A stretch of 64,000 bases of DNA from Citrobacter sp. wls619. GTDB taxonomy: Bacteria; Pseudomonadota; Gammaproteobacteria; Enterobacterales; Enterobacteriaceae. The stretch lies in assembly GCF_005281345.1 (NCBI RefSeq), contig NZ_SZXJ01000027.1:1-64000 (forward strand), written 5' to 3'. A program made the translations under genes and the position numbers. The notes below the pieces were generated by a model, which worked only from the letters and a program-made list of their open reading frames with translations, did no database searches and was not told where the DNA came from. Shown in pieces: positions 51,420-62,369 of the stretch. The stretch's first letter is position 1. The number at the start of each line of letters is the position of its first letter.

Positions 51420-51977
51420 ATGAAAAAAGTGGCGGTGTTGCTGGCACCCGGTTTTGAAGAGGCTGAAGCCATTGTGACTATTGATATTCTACGTCGCCTG
51501 CAAATTGAGGTTGAGACGCTGGCCTGCGCAGAGTCCCGTGCGGTGGTGAGCTATCATGACGTGCCAATGGTGACCGACAGTACGCTGGAGGCCCGTCGGG
51601 ATGCCTTCTATGATGCGATCGTGTTGCCAGGGGGCCCACAGGGTAGCGTAAATCTTGCCGCCAGTGCTGCAGTTGTCCAGTTTGTCTCTCGCCATGATGA
51701 TGCAGGAAAACTGATTTGCCCGGTTTGTTCGGCAGCCGCACGAGTGCTGGCGGGTAATGGGTTGCTGAAAGGACGGCGCTACGTGTGTTCAGGTGAGCTG
51801 TGGCAAACCATCACCGACGGCGAGTATGTCGACGCGCCTGTTGTTGAAGATGGCAATCTTATCAGTGGCAAAGGACTGGGCCATATTTTTGATTTTGCGT
51901 TTACGCTTTCTGCACGTCTGTTAGAAGACGATATTCCTGTTCGCGATCACGCTGACCATATTTATTACCCCTGGTAA
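51420..51977 (+). CDS. DJ-1/PfpI family protein
   Basis: A 185-residue member of the DJ-1/ThiJ/PfpI family. It starts MKKVAVLLAPGFEEAEAIVTI with the conserved Glu of GFEEAE, and the nucleophile elbow Cys103 lies in LICPVCSAAARVLA; an extra Cys100 makes a CPVC pair. Family members act as glyoxalases, deglycases or chaperones. It has GAGGAG upstream of the ATG at 51420. It is absent from the E. coli ftnB-araF interval and probably accessory. Confidence 0.82.
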   Translation: MKKVAVLLAPGFEEAEAIVTIDILRRLQIEVETLACAESRAVVSYHDVPMVTDSTLEARRDAFYDAIVLPGGPQGSVNLAASAAVVQFVSRHDDAGKLICPVCSAAARVLAGNGLLKGRRYVCSGELWQTITDGEYVDAPVVEDGNLISGKGLGHIFDFAFTLSARLLEDDIPVRDHADHIYYPW

Positions 51978-52295
51978 TCACTGGACTCCCGGATGTTTCG
52001 ATATTCGGGAACAAGGATTCACTGGCTGAGGTTATGGATTAATCTGCTATTTCTTATTTTTCCTATTCTGAAAATTGTGTTTTTTTATGTCATTTCCCGC
52101 TGAATTTATGTACGCAACTACTGTAATTCTAGGGTGTGATGCCGCTCTCTTATGGAGAATCAATTTCCCGCTAAAAATACTCTCAGCACTGGCATTGATC
52201 TTATCAATAAAAGGTAATGCCTTGTTTTACGTCCGAATTACAAAAAATCGTTTGATTTTACCCTACATAAAAGAACGTTAAAGCTGGAGTTAACC
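51978..52295. promoter_or_regulatory. araFGH control region
   Basis: This 318-bp region precedes araF, which in E. coli is controlled by AraC and CRP. A TATGGA motif (52152-52157, half of the AraC site) and a TGTGA (52136-52140, half of the CRP site) are present, but neither has a good partner at the right spacing. A 68-codon ORF at 52075-52281 has no ribosome site and is not called. Confidence 0.4.
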
Positions 52296-53285
52296 ATGCA
52301 CAAATTCACTAAAGCGCTGGCGGCCATCGGTCTGGCTGCCATTATGTCACAATCCGCTATCGCTGAATCCATGAAGCTCGGTTTCCTGGTTAAACAACCG
52401 GAAGAGCCCTGGTTCCAGACAGAGTGGAAGTTTGCTGATAAAGCCGGTAAAGACCTTGGGTTTGAGGTGATTAAAATTGCCGTTCCAGACGGCGAGAAAA
52501 CCCTTAATGCTATCGACAGCCTGGCGGCAAGCGGTGCAAAAGGATTTGTAATTTGTACGCCGGACCCAAAACTCGGGCCTGCCATTATGGCAAAGGCGCG
52601 TGGCTATGACATGAAAGTCATCGCGGTTGACGATCAGTTCGCCAATGCGAAAGGTAAGCCAATGGATACCGTGCCATTGGTGATGATGGCCGCAACCAAA
52701 ATTGGTGAACGCCAGGGCCAGGAACTGTACAAAGAGATGCAGAAACGTGGCTGGGATGTGAAATCTTCTGCTGTAATGGCGATTACCGCCAACGAACTGG
52801 ATACCGCGCGCCGCCGTACCTCGGGTTCGATGGAAGCGCTTAAAGCTGCAGGCTTCCCGGAAAAACAGATCTACCAGGTCCCAACCAAATCTAATGATAT
52901 CCCTGGCGCATTCGACGCCGCAAACTCCATGCTGGTTCAACATCCTGAAGTTAAACACTGGCTGATTGTCGGGATGAACGACAACACCGTGCTGGGTGGC
53001 GTGCGCGCTACCGAAGGACAGGGGTTTAAAGCAGCAAACGTGATTGGTATCGGTATTAACGGTGTTGATGCCATTAGCGAACTCTCCAAAGGGGAAGCCA
53101 CCGGATTCTACGGTTCACTGCTGCCTAGCCCGGACGTTCACGGTTATAAATCCAGCGAAATGCTCTACAACTGGGTCACCAAAGGCGCAGAACCGCCGGT
53201 GTTTACTGAAGTTACCGATGTGGTGTTGATTACTCGCGACAACTTCAAAGAAGAACTGGCGAAAAAAGGCTTAGGCGGCAAATAA
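52296..53285 (+). CDS. araF: L-arabinose-binding periplasmic protein
   Basis: A 329-residue periplasmic binding protein, the E. coli length. It has a signal peptide of about 23 residues (MHKFTKALAAIGLAAIMSQS, cleavage near AIAES) and the type I sugar-binding fold with KLGFLVKQPEEPWFQTEWKF. It delivers L-arabinose to AraGH. A BIME lies between it and araG. Confidence 0.96.
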   Translation: MHKFTKALAAIGLAAIMSQSAIAESMKLGFLVKQPEEPWFQTEWKFADKAGKDLGFEVIKIAVPDGEKTLNAIDSLAASGAKGFVICTPDPKLGPAIMAKARGYDMKVIAVDDQFANAKGKPMDTVPLVMMAATKIGERQGQELYKEMQKRGWDVKSSAVMAITANELDTARRRTSGSMEALKAAGFPEKQIYQVPTKSNDIPGAFDAANSMLVQHPEVKHWLIVGMNDNTVLGGVRATEGQGFKAANVIGIGINGVDAISELSKGEATGFYGSLLPSPDVHGYKSSEMLYNWVTKGAEPPVFTEVTDVVLITRDNFKEELAKKGLGGK

Positions 53286-53304
53286 CGCAACTGCCGTAAA
53301 ACGA

Positions 53305-53366
53305 TCTTATCCGGCCTACAAATAATGCCCTGAGTAGGCCGGATAAGGCTACGCCGCCATCCGGCA
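53305..53366. repeat. BIME (paired REP elements) between araF and araG
   Basis: CTTATCCGGCCTAC, its inverted partner GTAGGCCGGATAAG, and then GCTACGCCGCCATCCGGC form paired REP palindromes. Placed after the binding-protein gene, they can protect araF mRNA from 3' degradation and so raise AraF over AraGH. Confidence 0.88.
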
Positions 53367-53390
53367 ACCGTTTAGATCCACGGAGACGTT

Positions 53391-54905
53391 ATGCAACAGT
53401 CTACCCCGTATCTCTCATTTCACGGCATTGGCAAAACCTTCCCTGGCGTAAAAGCGCTAACGGATATTAGTTTCGACTGCTATGCCGGTCAGGTGCATGC
53501 ACTGATGGGTGAAAATGGCGCCGGGAAATCAACATTATTAAAAATTCTCAGCGGTAACTACGCGCCAACCACGGGATCTATAGCGATCCGCGGACAGGAG
53601 GTTTCGTTTGCGGACACAACCACTGCGCTGAATGCCGGTGTCGCCATTATTTACCAGGAATTGCATTTGGTGCCGGAAATGACCGTCGCCGAGAACATCT
53701 ATTTAGGTCAGCTTCCGCATAAGGGTGGGATTGTGAACCGCTCATTGTTGAACTACGAGGCGGGGCTGCAGTTAAAGCATCTGGGAATGGATATCGATCC
53801 TGATATTCCGTTGAAATATCTCTCTATCGGCCAGTGGCAAATGGTGGAGATTGCTAAGGCGCTGGCGCGGAATGCCAAGATTATCGCTTTTGATGAACCC
53901 ACCAGCTCTCTTTCCGCCAGGGAGATTGACAACCTGTTTCGCGTAATTCGTGAGCTACGCAATGAGGGCCGCATCATTCTGTACGTTTCGCACCGCATGG
54001 AGGAGATTTTCGCCCTCAGCGATGCCATAACGGTGTTTAAGGATGGCCAGTACGTCAAAACGTTTACGGATATGCAGCAGGTTGATCACGACGCACTGGT
54101 ACAGGCGATGGTGGGGCGTGATCTTGGGGACATCTATGGCTGGAAAGCCAGACCTTATGGCGCGGAGCGTTTGCGTCTGCATGAGGTAAAAGCGCCAGGC
54201 GTGCGCACCCCGATCAGCTTATCGGTGCGTAGCGGCGAAATCGTCGGGCTGTTCGGCCTGGTTGGTGCGGGACGTAGCGAATTAATGAAAGGTTTGTTTG
54301 GCGGGACGCGAATCACACAAGGCCAGGTGTTTATTGACGAACAGGCGATAGATATCCGCAAACCCAGTCACGCCATTGAAGCAGGCATGATGCTGTGTCC
54401 GGAGGATCGCAAAGCCGAAGGGATCATCCCGGTCCATTCGGTACGCAACAACATCAATATTAGTGCGCGCCGTAAACATGTCACGGGGGGATGTTTGATC
54501 AACAACGGCTGGGAAGAGACCAATGCTGACCATCATATCCGTTCACTCAACATTAAAACGCCGGGTGCAGAGCAACTGATCATGAATCTCTCTGGCGGTA
54601 ATCAGCAAAAGGCCATTCTGGGGCGTTGGTTATCGGAAGAGATGAAAGTGATTTTGCTGGATGAGCCTACCCGTGGCATTGATGTTGGTGCGAAGCATGA
54701 AATTTATAACGTGATTTATGCCCTGGCTGCGCGCGGTGTTGCCGTGCTGTTTGCCTCCAGTGACCTGCCGGAAGTTCTTGGTGTCGCCGACCGCATTGTG
54801 GTGATGAGAGAAGGTGAGATCGCAGGTGAATTACTTCATGAACAGGCGGATGAACGCCAGGCGTTGAGCCTTGCTATGCCTAAAGTCAGCCAGGCAGTCG
54901 CCTGA
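53391..54905 (+). CDS. araG: L-arabinose ABC transporter ATP-binding protein
   Basis: A 504-residue sugar-type ABC ATPase with two nucleotide-binding halves, the E. coli length. The first half has GENGAGKST, the signature [15 protein letters not shown] and [12 protein letters not shown]; the second has a degenerate P-loop GLVGAGRSE, then [15 protein letters not shown] and [12 protein letters not shown]. It energises the permease AraH. The distance to araF is 105 bp. Confidence 0.96.
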   Translation: MQQSTPYLSFHGIGKTFPGVKALTDISFDCYAGQVHALMGENGAGKSTLLKILSGNYAPTTGSIAIRGQEVSFADTTTALNAGVAIIYQELHLVPEMTVAENIYLGQLPHKGGIVNRSLLNYEAGLQLKHLGMDIDPDIPLKYLSIGQWQMVEIAKALARNAKIIAFDEPTSSLSAREIDNLFRVIRELRNEGRIILYVSHRMEEIFALSDAITVFKDGQYVKTFTDMQQVDHDALVQAMVGRDLGDIYGWKARPYGAERLRLHEVKAPGVRTPISLSVRSGEIVGLFGLVGAGRSELMKGLFGGTRITQGQVFIDEQAIDIRKPSHAIEAGMMLCPEDRKAEGIIPVHSVRNNINISARRKHVTGGCLINNGWEETNADHHIRSLNIKTPGAEQLIMNLSGGNQQKAILGRWLSEEMKVILLDEPTRGIDVGAKHEIYNVIYALAARGVAVLFASSDLPEVLGVADRIVVMREGEIAGELLHEQADERQALSLAMPKVSQAVA

Positions 54906-54919
54906 ATAAGGAGAGTATG

Positions 54920-55906
54920 ATGTCTTCCGTTTCTACATCGGGTTCGGGCGCTGCGAAGTCGGCGCTAAATCTTGGCCGAATTTGGGATCAGTACGGGATG
55001 CTGGTGGTGTTTGCCGTGTTGTTCCTGGTTTGCGCTCTTTTTGTGCCAAACTTTGCGACTTTCATCAACATGAAGGGGCTGGGACTGGCGGTATCGATGT
55101 CGGGTATGGTTGCGTGCGGGATGTTATTTTGCCTGGCATCCGGCGATTTTGACCTCTCGGTAGCGTCCGTTATTGCCTGTGCAGGGGTGACGACGGCAGT
55201 GGTCATTAATATGACCGAAAGCCTGTGGATTGGCGTGGCGGCAGGGTTGTTGCTCGGCGTTCTGTGTGGTCTGGTGAATGGTTTCGTGATTGCACGCTTA
55301 AAAATTAACGCGTTGATCACGACGCTCGCCACCATGCAAATTGTTCGCGGTCTGGCCTACATTATCTCCGACGGTAAAGCGGTGGGTATCGAAGACGAGC
55401 GCTTCTTTACGCTTGGCTATGCCAACTGGTTAGGACTGCCGGCGCCGATCTGGTTAACCGTGGGCTGCTTTATTATTTTTGGCCTGCTGTTGAATAAAAC
55501 CACGTTTGGTCGTAATACGCTGGCAATTGGGGGCAATGAAGAAGCGGCTCGTCTGGCTGGGGTGCCGGTCGTTCGCACGAAGATTATTATCTTCATTCTC
55601 TCCGGTCTGGTATCCGCCGTGGCAGGGATTATCCTGGCATCACGTATGACCAGCGGCCAGCCAATGACCTCTATCGGTTATGAGCTGATCGTGATTTCAG
55701 CCTGTGTGTTAGGCGGCGTTTCGCTCAAAGGCGGCATCGGAAAAATCTCATATGTCGTTGCAGGGGTGTTAATTCTGGGGACGGTCGAGAACGCGATGAA
55801 CCTGCTGAATATCTCTCCATTCGCACAGTATGTGGTGCGCGGTTTGATCCTGCTGGCGGCGGTGATCTTCGACCGTTACAAACAAAAAGCTAAGCGTACT
55901 GTTTGA
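54920..55906 (+). CDS. araH: L-arabinose ABC transporter permease
   Basis: A 328-residue RbsC-type permease, the E. coli length, with about ten hydrophobic segments and the conserved LASGDFDLSVASV and GGNEEAARLAGVPV. The second of two adjacent ATGs (54920) is chosen because it is 6 nt from AGGAG; the first is only 3 nt away. It completes the arabinose importer. Confidence 0.95.
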   Translation: MSSVSTSGSGAAKSALNLGRIWDQYGMLVVFAVLFLVCALFVPNFATFINMKGLGLAVSMSGMVACGMLFCLASGDFDLSVASVIACAGVTTAVVINMTESLWIGVAAGLLLGVLCGLVNGFVIARLKINALITTLATMQIVRGLAYIISDGKAVGIEDERFFTLGYANWLGLPAPIWLTVGCFIIFGLLLNKTTFGRNTLAIGGNEEAARLAGVPVVRTKIIIFILSGLVSAVAGIILASRMTSGQPMTSIGYELIVISACVLGGVSLKGGIGKISYVVAGVLILGTVENAMNLLNISPFAQYVVRGLILLAAVIFDRYKQKAKRTV

Positions 55907-55934
55907 TGATTTAAATCCCAACTTTTTAGTCTAG

Positions 55935-58281
<2,347 letters not shown>

Positions 58282-58710
58282 TTAATCGCCGGCAAGTGGC
58301 ACCAGTAACACATCAACCTGGCTTGCGCTGACCACGCTTTTCGCTGAGCAGGAGGCTCGCGAAAAGAAACTGTGGTTATGGTTGCCATAAATCACCAGAT
58401 CAACCGCGTGTTTGCGGCATACATCCAGAATATGTTCGTTCAATGTCCCATAGGTAATAAACGTGTGCGCAATGGGGTACTGCGCCTCTTTGCTTAACTG
58501 ATCGATAAAGTTATGGGTCTCTTCTTGCATGACTTCCCGCAGATCTTCCAGCATTGGGGCGGCAAACTGGTTATACAGTTCGGGATCTGAAACCAGGGTT
58601 ATCAGACTAATGCGGGCGTTGACAGGGCGAGCGATGGAAACAGCCTTTGCTAACAGCTGGTGGCTTTCGGGGGTGGCGGCAACAGCGACAAGAATGTGCG
58701 CATAGCTCAT
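58282..58710 (-). CDS. uspC: Universal stress protein UspC
   Basis: A 142-residue universal stress protein, the E. coli length, with a Rossmann-like fold (ILVAVAATPESHQLLAKAVSIA) and the C-terminal GNHNHSFFSRASCSAKSVVS and DVLLVPL. UspC supports motility and stress resistance and scaffolds the KdpD kinase in E. coli. Its stop codon abuts the otsA stop with no gap. Confidence 0.94.
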   Translation of the reverse strand: MSYAHILVAVAATPESHQLLAKAVSIARPVNARISLITLVSDPELYNQFAAPMLEDLREVMQEETHNFIDQLSKEAQYPIAHTFITYGTLNEHILDVCRKHAVDLVIYGNHNHSFFSRASCSAKSVVSASQVDVLLVPLAGD

Positions 58711-59210
58711 AACTCGCTCCTTTTGTTCATGAATTATGAGAGAACTCTTCAGTTTTAACCGTATACCACCATACTGCTACGTTTCGTATGGTAATTGTGT
58801 GAATGTCATCATGATTATTCATTAATTATTCTTATAAATAGAATAATCACTTCATATAAGCTGTAAATCTGTTCGGATGATTTAAGTTAAACTCATCCCT
58901 AATAAAAACAACTTGTTAATAAATAGTATACATCAATTAACATTTAGACGGTTATCACAGCCCGGTATTAATTAATCAGTCTTAATATTTAAGTCTTTGT
59001 TTATAAAGAATTTAATTAAAATGTCATTTCATATTAAATCTGTGATCCAGCTCGCTATTTCAGCGCGTGATATTAACGTTCGTAAACAGAATACTATTCG
59101 CTTTTATTGCAAGATTATTCGTATAGCTGGAATCGAAAAAGATAACGGTGGTTTAAAAAATAGCCAAAATAAAAGCTGTGCTGATGGATTTATGTTAAGT
59201 GTTTAGCTTG

Positions 59211-59234
59211 ATTATGTGATCTACGTCACATATT
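59211..59234 (+). promoter_or_regulatory. CRP-cAMP binding site upstream of flhDC
   Basis: ATTATGTGATCTACGTCACA contains TGTGA-N6-TCACA with both half-sites perfect and flanking TAT on each side. Its position about 75-85 bp before the expected start agrees with the activator site of E. coli flhDC. Confidence 0.88.
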
Positions 59235-59297
59235 CTTTAAATTCGCAGCATGGCTACGTTGTATGTGTAACGGGTGGCGGGTAGAGTTGCGTCGAAT

Positions 59298-59311
59298 TAG
59301 GAAAAATCTTA
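59298..59311 (+). promoter_or_regulatory. RcsAB box in the flhDC promoter
   Basis: TAGGAAAAATCTTA is, to my knowledge, the same 14-mer as the RcsAB box just downstream of the flhDC start site in E. coli, through which RcsB (with RcsA) represses flagellar genes. It lies about 194 bp upstream of the flhD ATG. Confidence 0.85.
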
Positions 59312-59504
59312 GACATTTGTAAGAAATGATGTGAGCTTGTAAGGGACGCGGCATTCTAAGAAAGGAATGTTTAGACAACGCGTAAGCACCATCACGTTGC
59401 TATGTATTTGACCTTTTGCTTTTTTTTTACCGGGCCTTCCCGGCGACATCACGGGGTGCGGTTCTGCCGCATGAAAATAATGTTGGTTATTATGGATGCA
59501 AATA

Positions 59505-59846
59505 ATGCATACATCCGAGTTGCTGAAACACATTTATGACATCAATTTGTCGTATTTATTGCTAGCACAGCGTTTGATCGTTCAGGACAAAGCGTCTGCA
59601 ATGTTCCGCTTGGGTATCAGCGAGGAGATGGCGGATACATTGGCAACATTAACACTTCCTCAAATGGTCAAATTGGCTGAAACCAATCAACTGGTATGCC
59701 ATTTCCGTTTCGACGATCATCAGACTGTAACGCGTCTGACGCAAGATTCCCGCGTTGACGATCTTCAGCAAATTCATACCGGTATTATGCTTTCAACACG
59801 CCTGCTTAACGACATCGATGACGCAGCGCGTAAGAAAAGGGCTTGA
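59505..59846 (+). CDS. flhD: Flagellar master regulator subunit FlhD
   Basis: A 113-residue protein (E. coli 116) that with FlhC forms the FlhD4C2 activator of class 2 flagellar genes. It begins [25 protein letters not shown] and is closely similar until a short difference near the C-terminus ([12 protein letters not shown]). The ATG at 59505 has GGA 9 nt upstream and matches E. coli; an ATG at 59496 would add three residues. Confidence 0.96.
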   Translation: MHTSELLKHIYDINLSYLLLAQRLIVQDKASAMFRLGISEEMADTLATLTLPQMVKLAETNQLVCHFRFDDHQTVTRLTQDSRVDDLQQIHTGIMLSTRLLNDIDDAARKKRA

Positions 59847-59848
59847 TG

Positions 59849-60427
59849 ATGAGCGAAAAAAGCATTGTTCAGGAAGCGCGTGATATCCAGTTAGCGATGG
59901 AATTAATCACATTGGGCGCCCGTTTGCAAATGCTGGAAAGCGAAACGCAATTAAGCCGTGGCCGACTCATCAAGCTGTACAAAGAATTACGCGGTAGTCC
60001 TCCGCCAAAAGGGATGCTTCCGTTTTCCACCGACTGGTTTATGACGTGGGAACAAAATATTCATGCATCGATGTTTTGTAATGCATGGCAATTTCTGCTT
60101 AAAACCGGTTTGTGCAGCGGCGTGGATGCCGTGATTAAAGCGTATCGGTTATACCTTGAGCAGTGCCCGCAGCCAGAAGAAGGGCCATTGCTGGCGCTGA
60201 CTCGTGCGTGGACCCTGGTCCGTTTTGTTGACAGTGGTTTGCTTGAATTGTCCGCCTGTAACTGCTGCGGCGGAAATTTTATTACCCATGCGCACCAACC
60301 CGCAGGCAGCTTTGCCTGCAGTTTATGTCAGCCGCCATCGCGAGCTGTAAAAAGACGTAAACTTTCCCAGAATGCTGCCGATATTATTCCACAACTGCTG
60401 GATGAACAGATCGAACAGGCTGTTTAA
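59849..60427 (+). CDS. flhC: Flagellar master regulator subunit FlhC
   Basis: A 192-residue DNA-binding partner of FlhD, the E. coli length. The four Cys of the zinc site are in [10 protein letters not shown] and FACSLCQPP. The start at 59849 follows AAAAGGG and matches [17 protein letters not shown]; two other in-frame starts lie 3 and 6 nt upstream, overlapping the flhD stop. A sigma-28 promoter for the downstream motA transcript lies inside its 3' end. Confidence 0.96.
   Translation: MSEKSIVQEARDIQLAMELITLGARLQMLESETQLSRGRLIKLYKELRGSPPPKGMLPFSTDWFMTWEQNIHASMFCNAWQFLLKTGLCSGVDAVIKAYRLYLEQCPQPEEGPLLALTRAWTLVRFVDSGLLELSACNCCGGNFITHAHQPAGSFACSLCQPPSRAVKRRKLSQNAADIIPQLLDEQIEQAV
60358..60384 (+). 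promoter_or_regulatory. Sigma-28 (FliA) promoter inside flhC (motA / MotR)
   Basis: TAAA at 60358-60361, exactly 15 bp, then GCCGATAT at 60377-60384, within the flhC coding frame. It matches the FliA consensus at all but the last base. In E. coli the motA-cheA class 3 promoter and the small RNA MotR start inside flhC in the same way. Confidence 0.88.
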
Positions 60428-60485
60428 CTGAAACGGTGTGGATAAACACTCCAGCAGCGGTAAGCGATTACCGCTGCTTTTTTTT
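60391..60485 (+). ncRNA. motR: Predicted MotR small RNA / motA leader
   Basis: Initiation 7 bp after the sigma-28 -10 element at about 60391, and the hairpin with T-run ending near 60485, give a RNA of about 95 nt. This agrees with E. coli MotR, an Hfq-dependent sRNA from the motA 5' UTR that promotes flagellar gene expression. The assignment is by promoter, terminator and position, not by aligned sequence; read-through would give the motABcheA mRNA. Confidence 0.65.
60453..60485 (+). terminator. Intrinsic terminator between flhC and motA
   Basis: AGCAGCGGTAA pairs with TTACCGCTGCT around GCGA and is followed by eight Ts. It should terminate most flhDC transcripts and the 3' end of MotR, so expression of motA depends on read-through or on a partly independent start. 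Confidence 0.93.
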
Positions 60486-60551
60486 GTCCTGACCATGAGT
60501 TAACTGCCCGACTGCGCATCCTGTCATAGTCAATTGCGAAAGGATGATGTC

Positions 60552-61439
60552 GTGCTTATCTTATTAGGTTACCTGGTTGTTATTGGTACAGTTTTCGGCG
60601 GTTACATGATGACCGGCGGACACCTTGGGGCACTCTATCAACCGGCTGAGCTGGTGATCATCGGTGGCGCAGGTATCGGGGCATTTATCGTTGGCAACAA
60701 CGGTAAAGCCATCAAAGGGACGATGAAAGCGATCCCGTTGCTTTTTCGGCGTTCGAAATATACCAAAGCCATGTATATGGACCTACTGGCCTTACTCTAC
60801 CGCCTGATGGCTAAGTCACGTCAGCAAGGCATGTTCTCGCTGGAACGCGATATCGAAAATCCAAAAGAGAGTGAAATTTTCGCCAGCTATCCGCGTATTC
60901 TTGCGGATGCGGTGATGCTTGATTTTATTGTCGATTATCTGCGTCTGATTATCAGCGGCAACATGAATACGTTTGAAATTGAAGCGCTGATGGACGAAGA
61001 GATTGAGACGCATGAAAGCGAGGCCGAAGTTCCGGCTAACAGTCTTGCAATGGTCGGTGACTCATTACCGGCGTTCGGGATCGTGGCGGCGGTGATGGGG
61101 GTTGTACATGCGCTGGCTTCTGCCGATCGTCCGGCGGCTGAACTGGGTGCCCTGATTGCACACGCCATGGTAGGGACATTCCTTGGTATTTTACTGGCCT
61201 ATGGATTTATTTCCCCACTCGCCAGTGTCCTGCGACAGAAAAGCGCTGAAACAACCAAGATGATGCAGTGCGTGAAGATAACTCTGCTCTCCAATTTGAA
61301 TGGCTACGCGCCACCGATTGCGGTCGAGTTTGGTCGTAAGACGCTGTATTCCAGCGAGCGTCCTTCGTTTATCGAACTGGAAGAGCATGTTCGTGCGGTG
61401 AGGAATCCAGCAGCGCAGCAGACGACCGAGGACGCATGA
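60552..61439 (+). CDS. motA: Flagellar motor stator protein MotA
   Basis: A 295-residue protein, the E. coli length, with four transmembrane helices. Together with MotB it forms the proton-driven stator. The cytoplasmic loop has the torque residues Arg90 and Glu98 ([12 protein letters not shown]), and the conserved Pro pair of the third and fourth helices is in the [12 protein letters not shown] region. The start is GTG at 60552, chosen to match E. coli; a longer frame to 60534 adds six residues. Confidence 0.96.
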   Translation: MLILLGYLVVIGTVFGGYMMTGGHLGALYQPAELVIIGGAGIGAFIVGNNGKAIKGTMKAIPLLFRRSKYTKAMYMDLLALLYRLMAKSRQQGMFSLERDIENPKESEIFASYPRILADAVMLDFIVDYLRLIISGNMNTFEIEALMDEEIETHESEAEVPANSLAMVGDSLPAFGIVAAVMGVVHALASADRPAAELGALIAHAMVGTFLGILLAYGFISPLASVLRQKSAETTKMMQCVKITLLSNLNGYAPPIAVEFGRKTLYSSERPSFIELEEHVRAVRNPAAQQTTEDA

Positions 61440-62365
61440 AAAATCAGGCCCATCCCATTATCGTCGTAAAGCGACGCAAACATAAAAATCACGGTGGTGG
61501 GGCGCATGGTTCGTGGAAAATTGCCTACGCCGATTTTATGACCGCGATGATGGCCTTCTTTCTGGTGATGTGGCTTATTTCCATCTCCAGCCCTAAAGAA
61601 CTGATTCAAATTGCCGAATATTTCCGTACTCCGCTGGCCACTGCGGTGACGGGCGGAAATCGGATCTCGAACAGCCAAAGCCCAATTCCTGGTGGGGGTG
61701 ATGATTACACCCAGCAGCAGGGGGAAGTGAACAAGCAGCCCAACATTGATGATCTGAGAAAGCGTATGGAGCAAAGCCGCCTGAGCAAGCTGCGTGGCGA
61801 TCTCGATCAATTGATTGAATCCGATCCTAAGCTGCGCGCACTACGCCCACATCTGAAAATTGATTTGGTCCAGGAAGGGCTGCGGATACAGATTATCGAC
61901 AGTCAGAACCGCCCGATGTTTAAAACCGGAAGCGCAGAGGTTGAACCTTACATGCGTGATATTTTGCGGGCGATTGCGCCGGTGCTGAACGGGATCCCAA
62001 ACCGTATCAGTCTTTCTGGTCATACGGATGATTATCCCTATGCCAACGGCGAGAAGGGATATAGCAACTGGGAACTGTCTGCCGACCGCGCCAATGCATC
62101 GCGTCGCGAGCTGGTCAGCGGCGGACTGGATGATGGAAAAGTATTACGGGTGGTAGGTATGGCCGCCACGATGCGTCTGAGCGATCGCGGTCCCGAGGAC
62201 GCCATCAACCGCCGTATAAGCCTGCTGGTTCTGAATAAGCAGGCCGAAGAGGCCATTTTGCATGAAAACGCTGAAAGCCAGAATGAGCCGGTAAGTGTCT
62301 TACAACAGCCAGTGGCGCTGCCGCCGGCAAGCGTTCCCACATCGCCACCAGCCAATCCGAGGTGA
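61436..62365 (+). CDS. motB: Flagellar motor stator protein MotB
   Basis: A 309-residue protein (E. coli 308) with one transmembrane helix containing the proton-carrying Asp33 ([20 protein letters not shown]), equivalent to E. coli Asp32 and shifted by an extra Gly. The periplasmic OmpA-like domain ([22 protein letters not shown]) anchors to peptidoglycan. Its ATG overlaps the motA stop (ATGA). Confidence 0.96.
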   Translation: MKNQAHPIIVVKRRKHKNHGGGAHGSWKIAYADFMTAMMAFFLVMWLISISSPKELIQIAEYFRTPLATAVTGGNRISNSQSPIPGGGDDYTQQQGEVNKQPNIDDLRKRMEQSRLSKLRGDLDQLIESDPKLRALRPHLKIDLVQEGLRIQIIDSQNRPMFKTGSAEVEPYMRDILRAIAPVLNGIPNRISLSGHTDDYPYANGEKGYSNWELSADRANASRRELVSGGLDDGKVLRVVGMAATMRLSDRGPEDAINRRISLLVLNKQAEEAILHENAESQNEPVSVLQQPVALPPASVPTSPPANPR

Positions 62366-62369
62366 TAGC

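Larger units (their letters stand above)
58711..59504. promoter_or_regulatory. uspC-flhD intergenic control region
   Basis: This 794-bp AT-rich region holds the uspC promoter and the long flhDC promoter and leader. Its right part has a near-perfect CRP site and an RcsAB box; the last 210 nt should be the structured flhDC 5' UTR bound by CsrA and small RNAs in E. coli. A 69-codon frame at 58997-59206 lacks a credible ribosome site and is not called. Confidence 0.6.

Noticed and set aside
52075..52281. 68-codon ORF before araF
   Set aside because: No ribosome site, no recognisable family, and it occupies the expected araFGH promoter region.
58997..59206. 69-codon ORF upstream of flhD
   Set aside because: It lies in AT-rich promoter DNA, lacks a ribosome site and ends beside the CRP site; chance ORF is more likely.
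60500..60528. Second sigma-28 promoter directly before motA
   Set aside because: TTAA and CTGTCATA are 17 bp apart and match poorly; the perfect promoter inside flhC explains FliA control.
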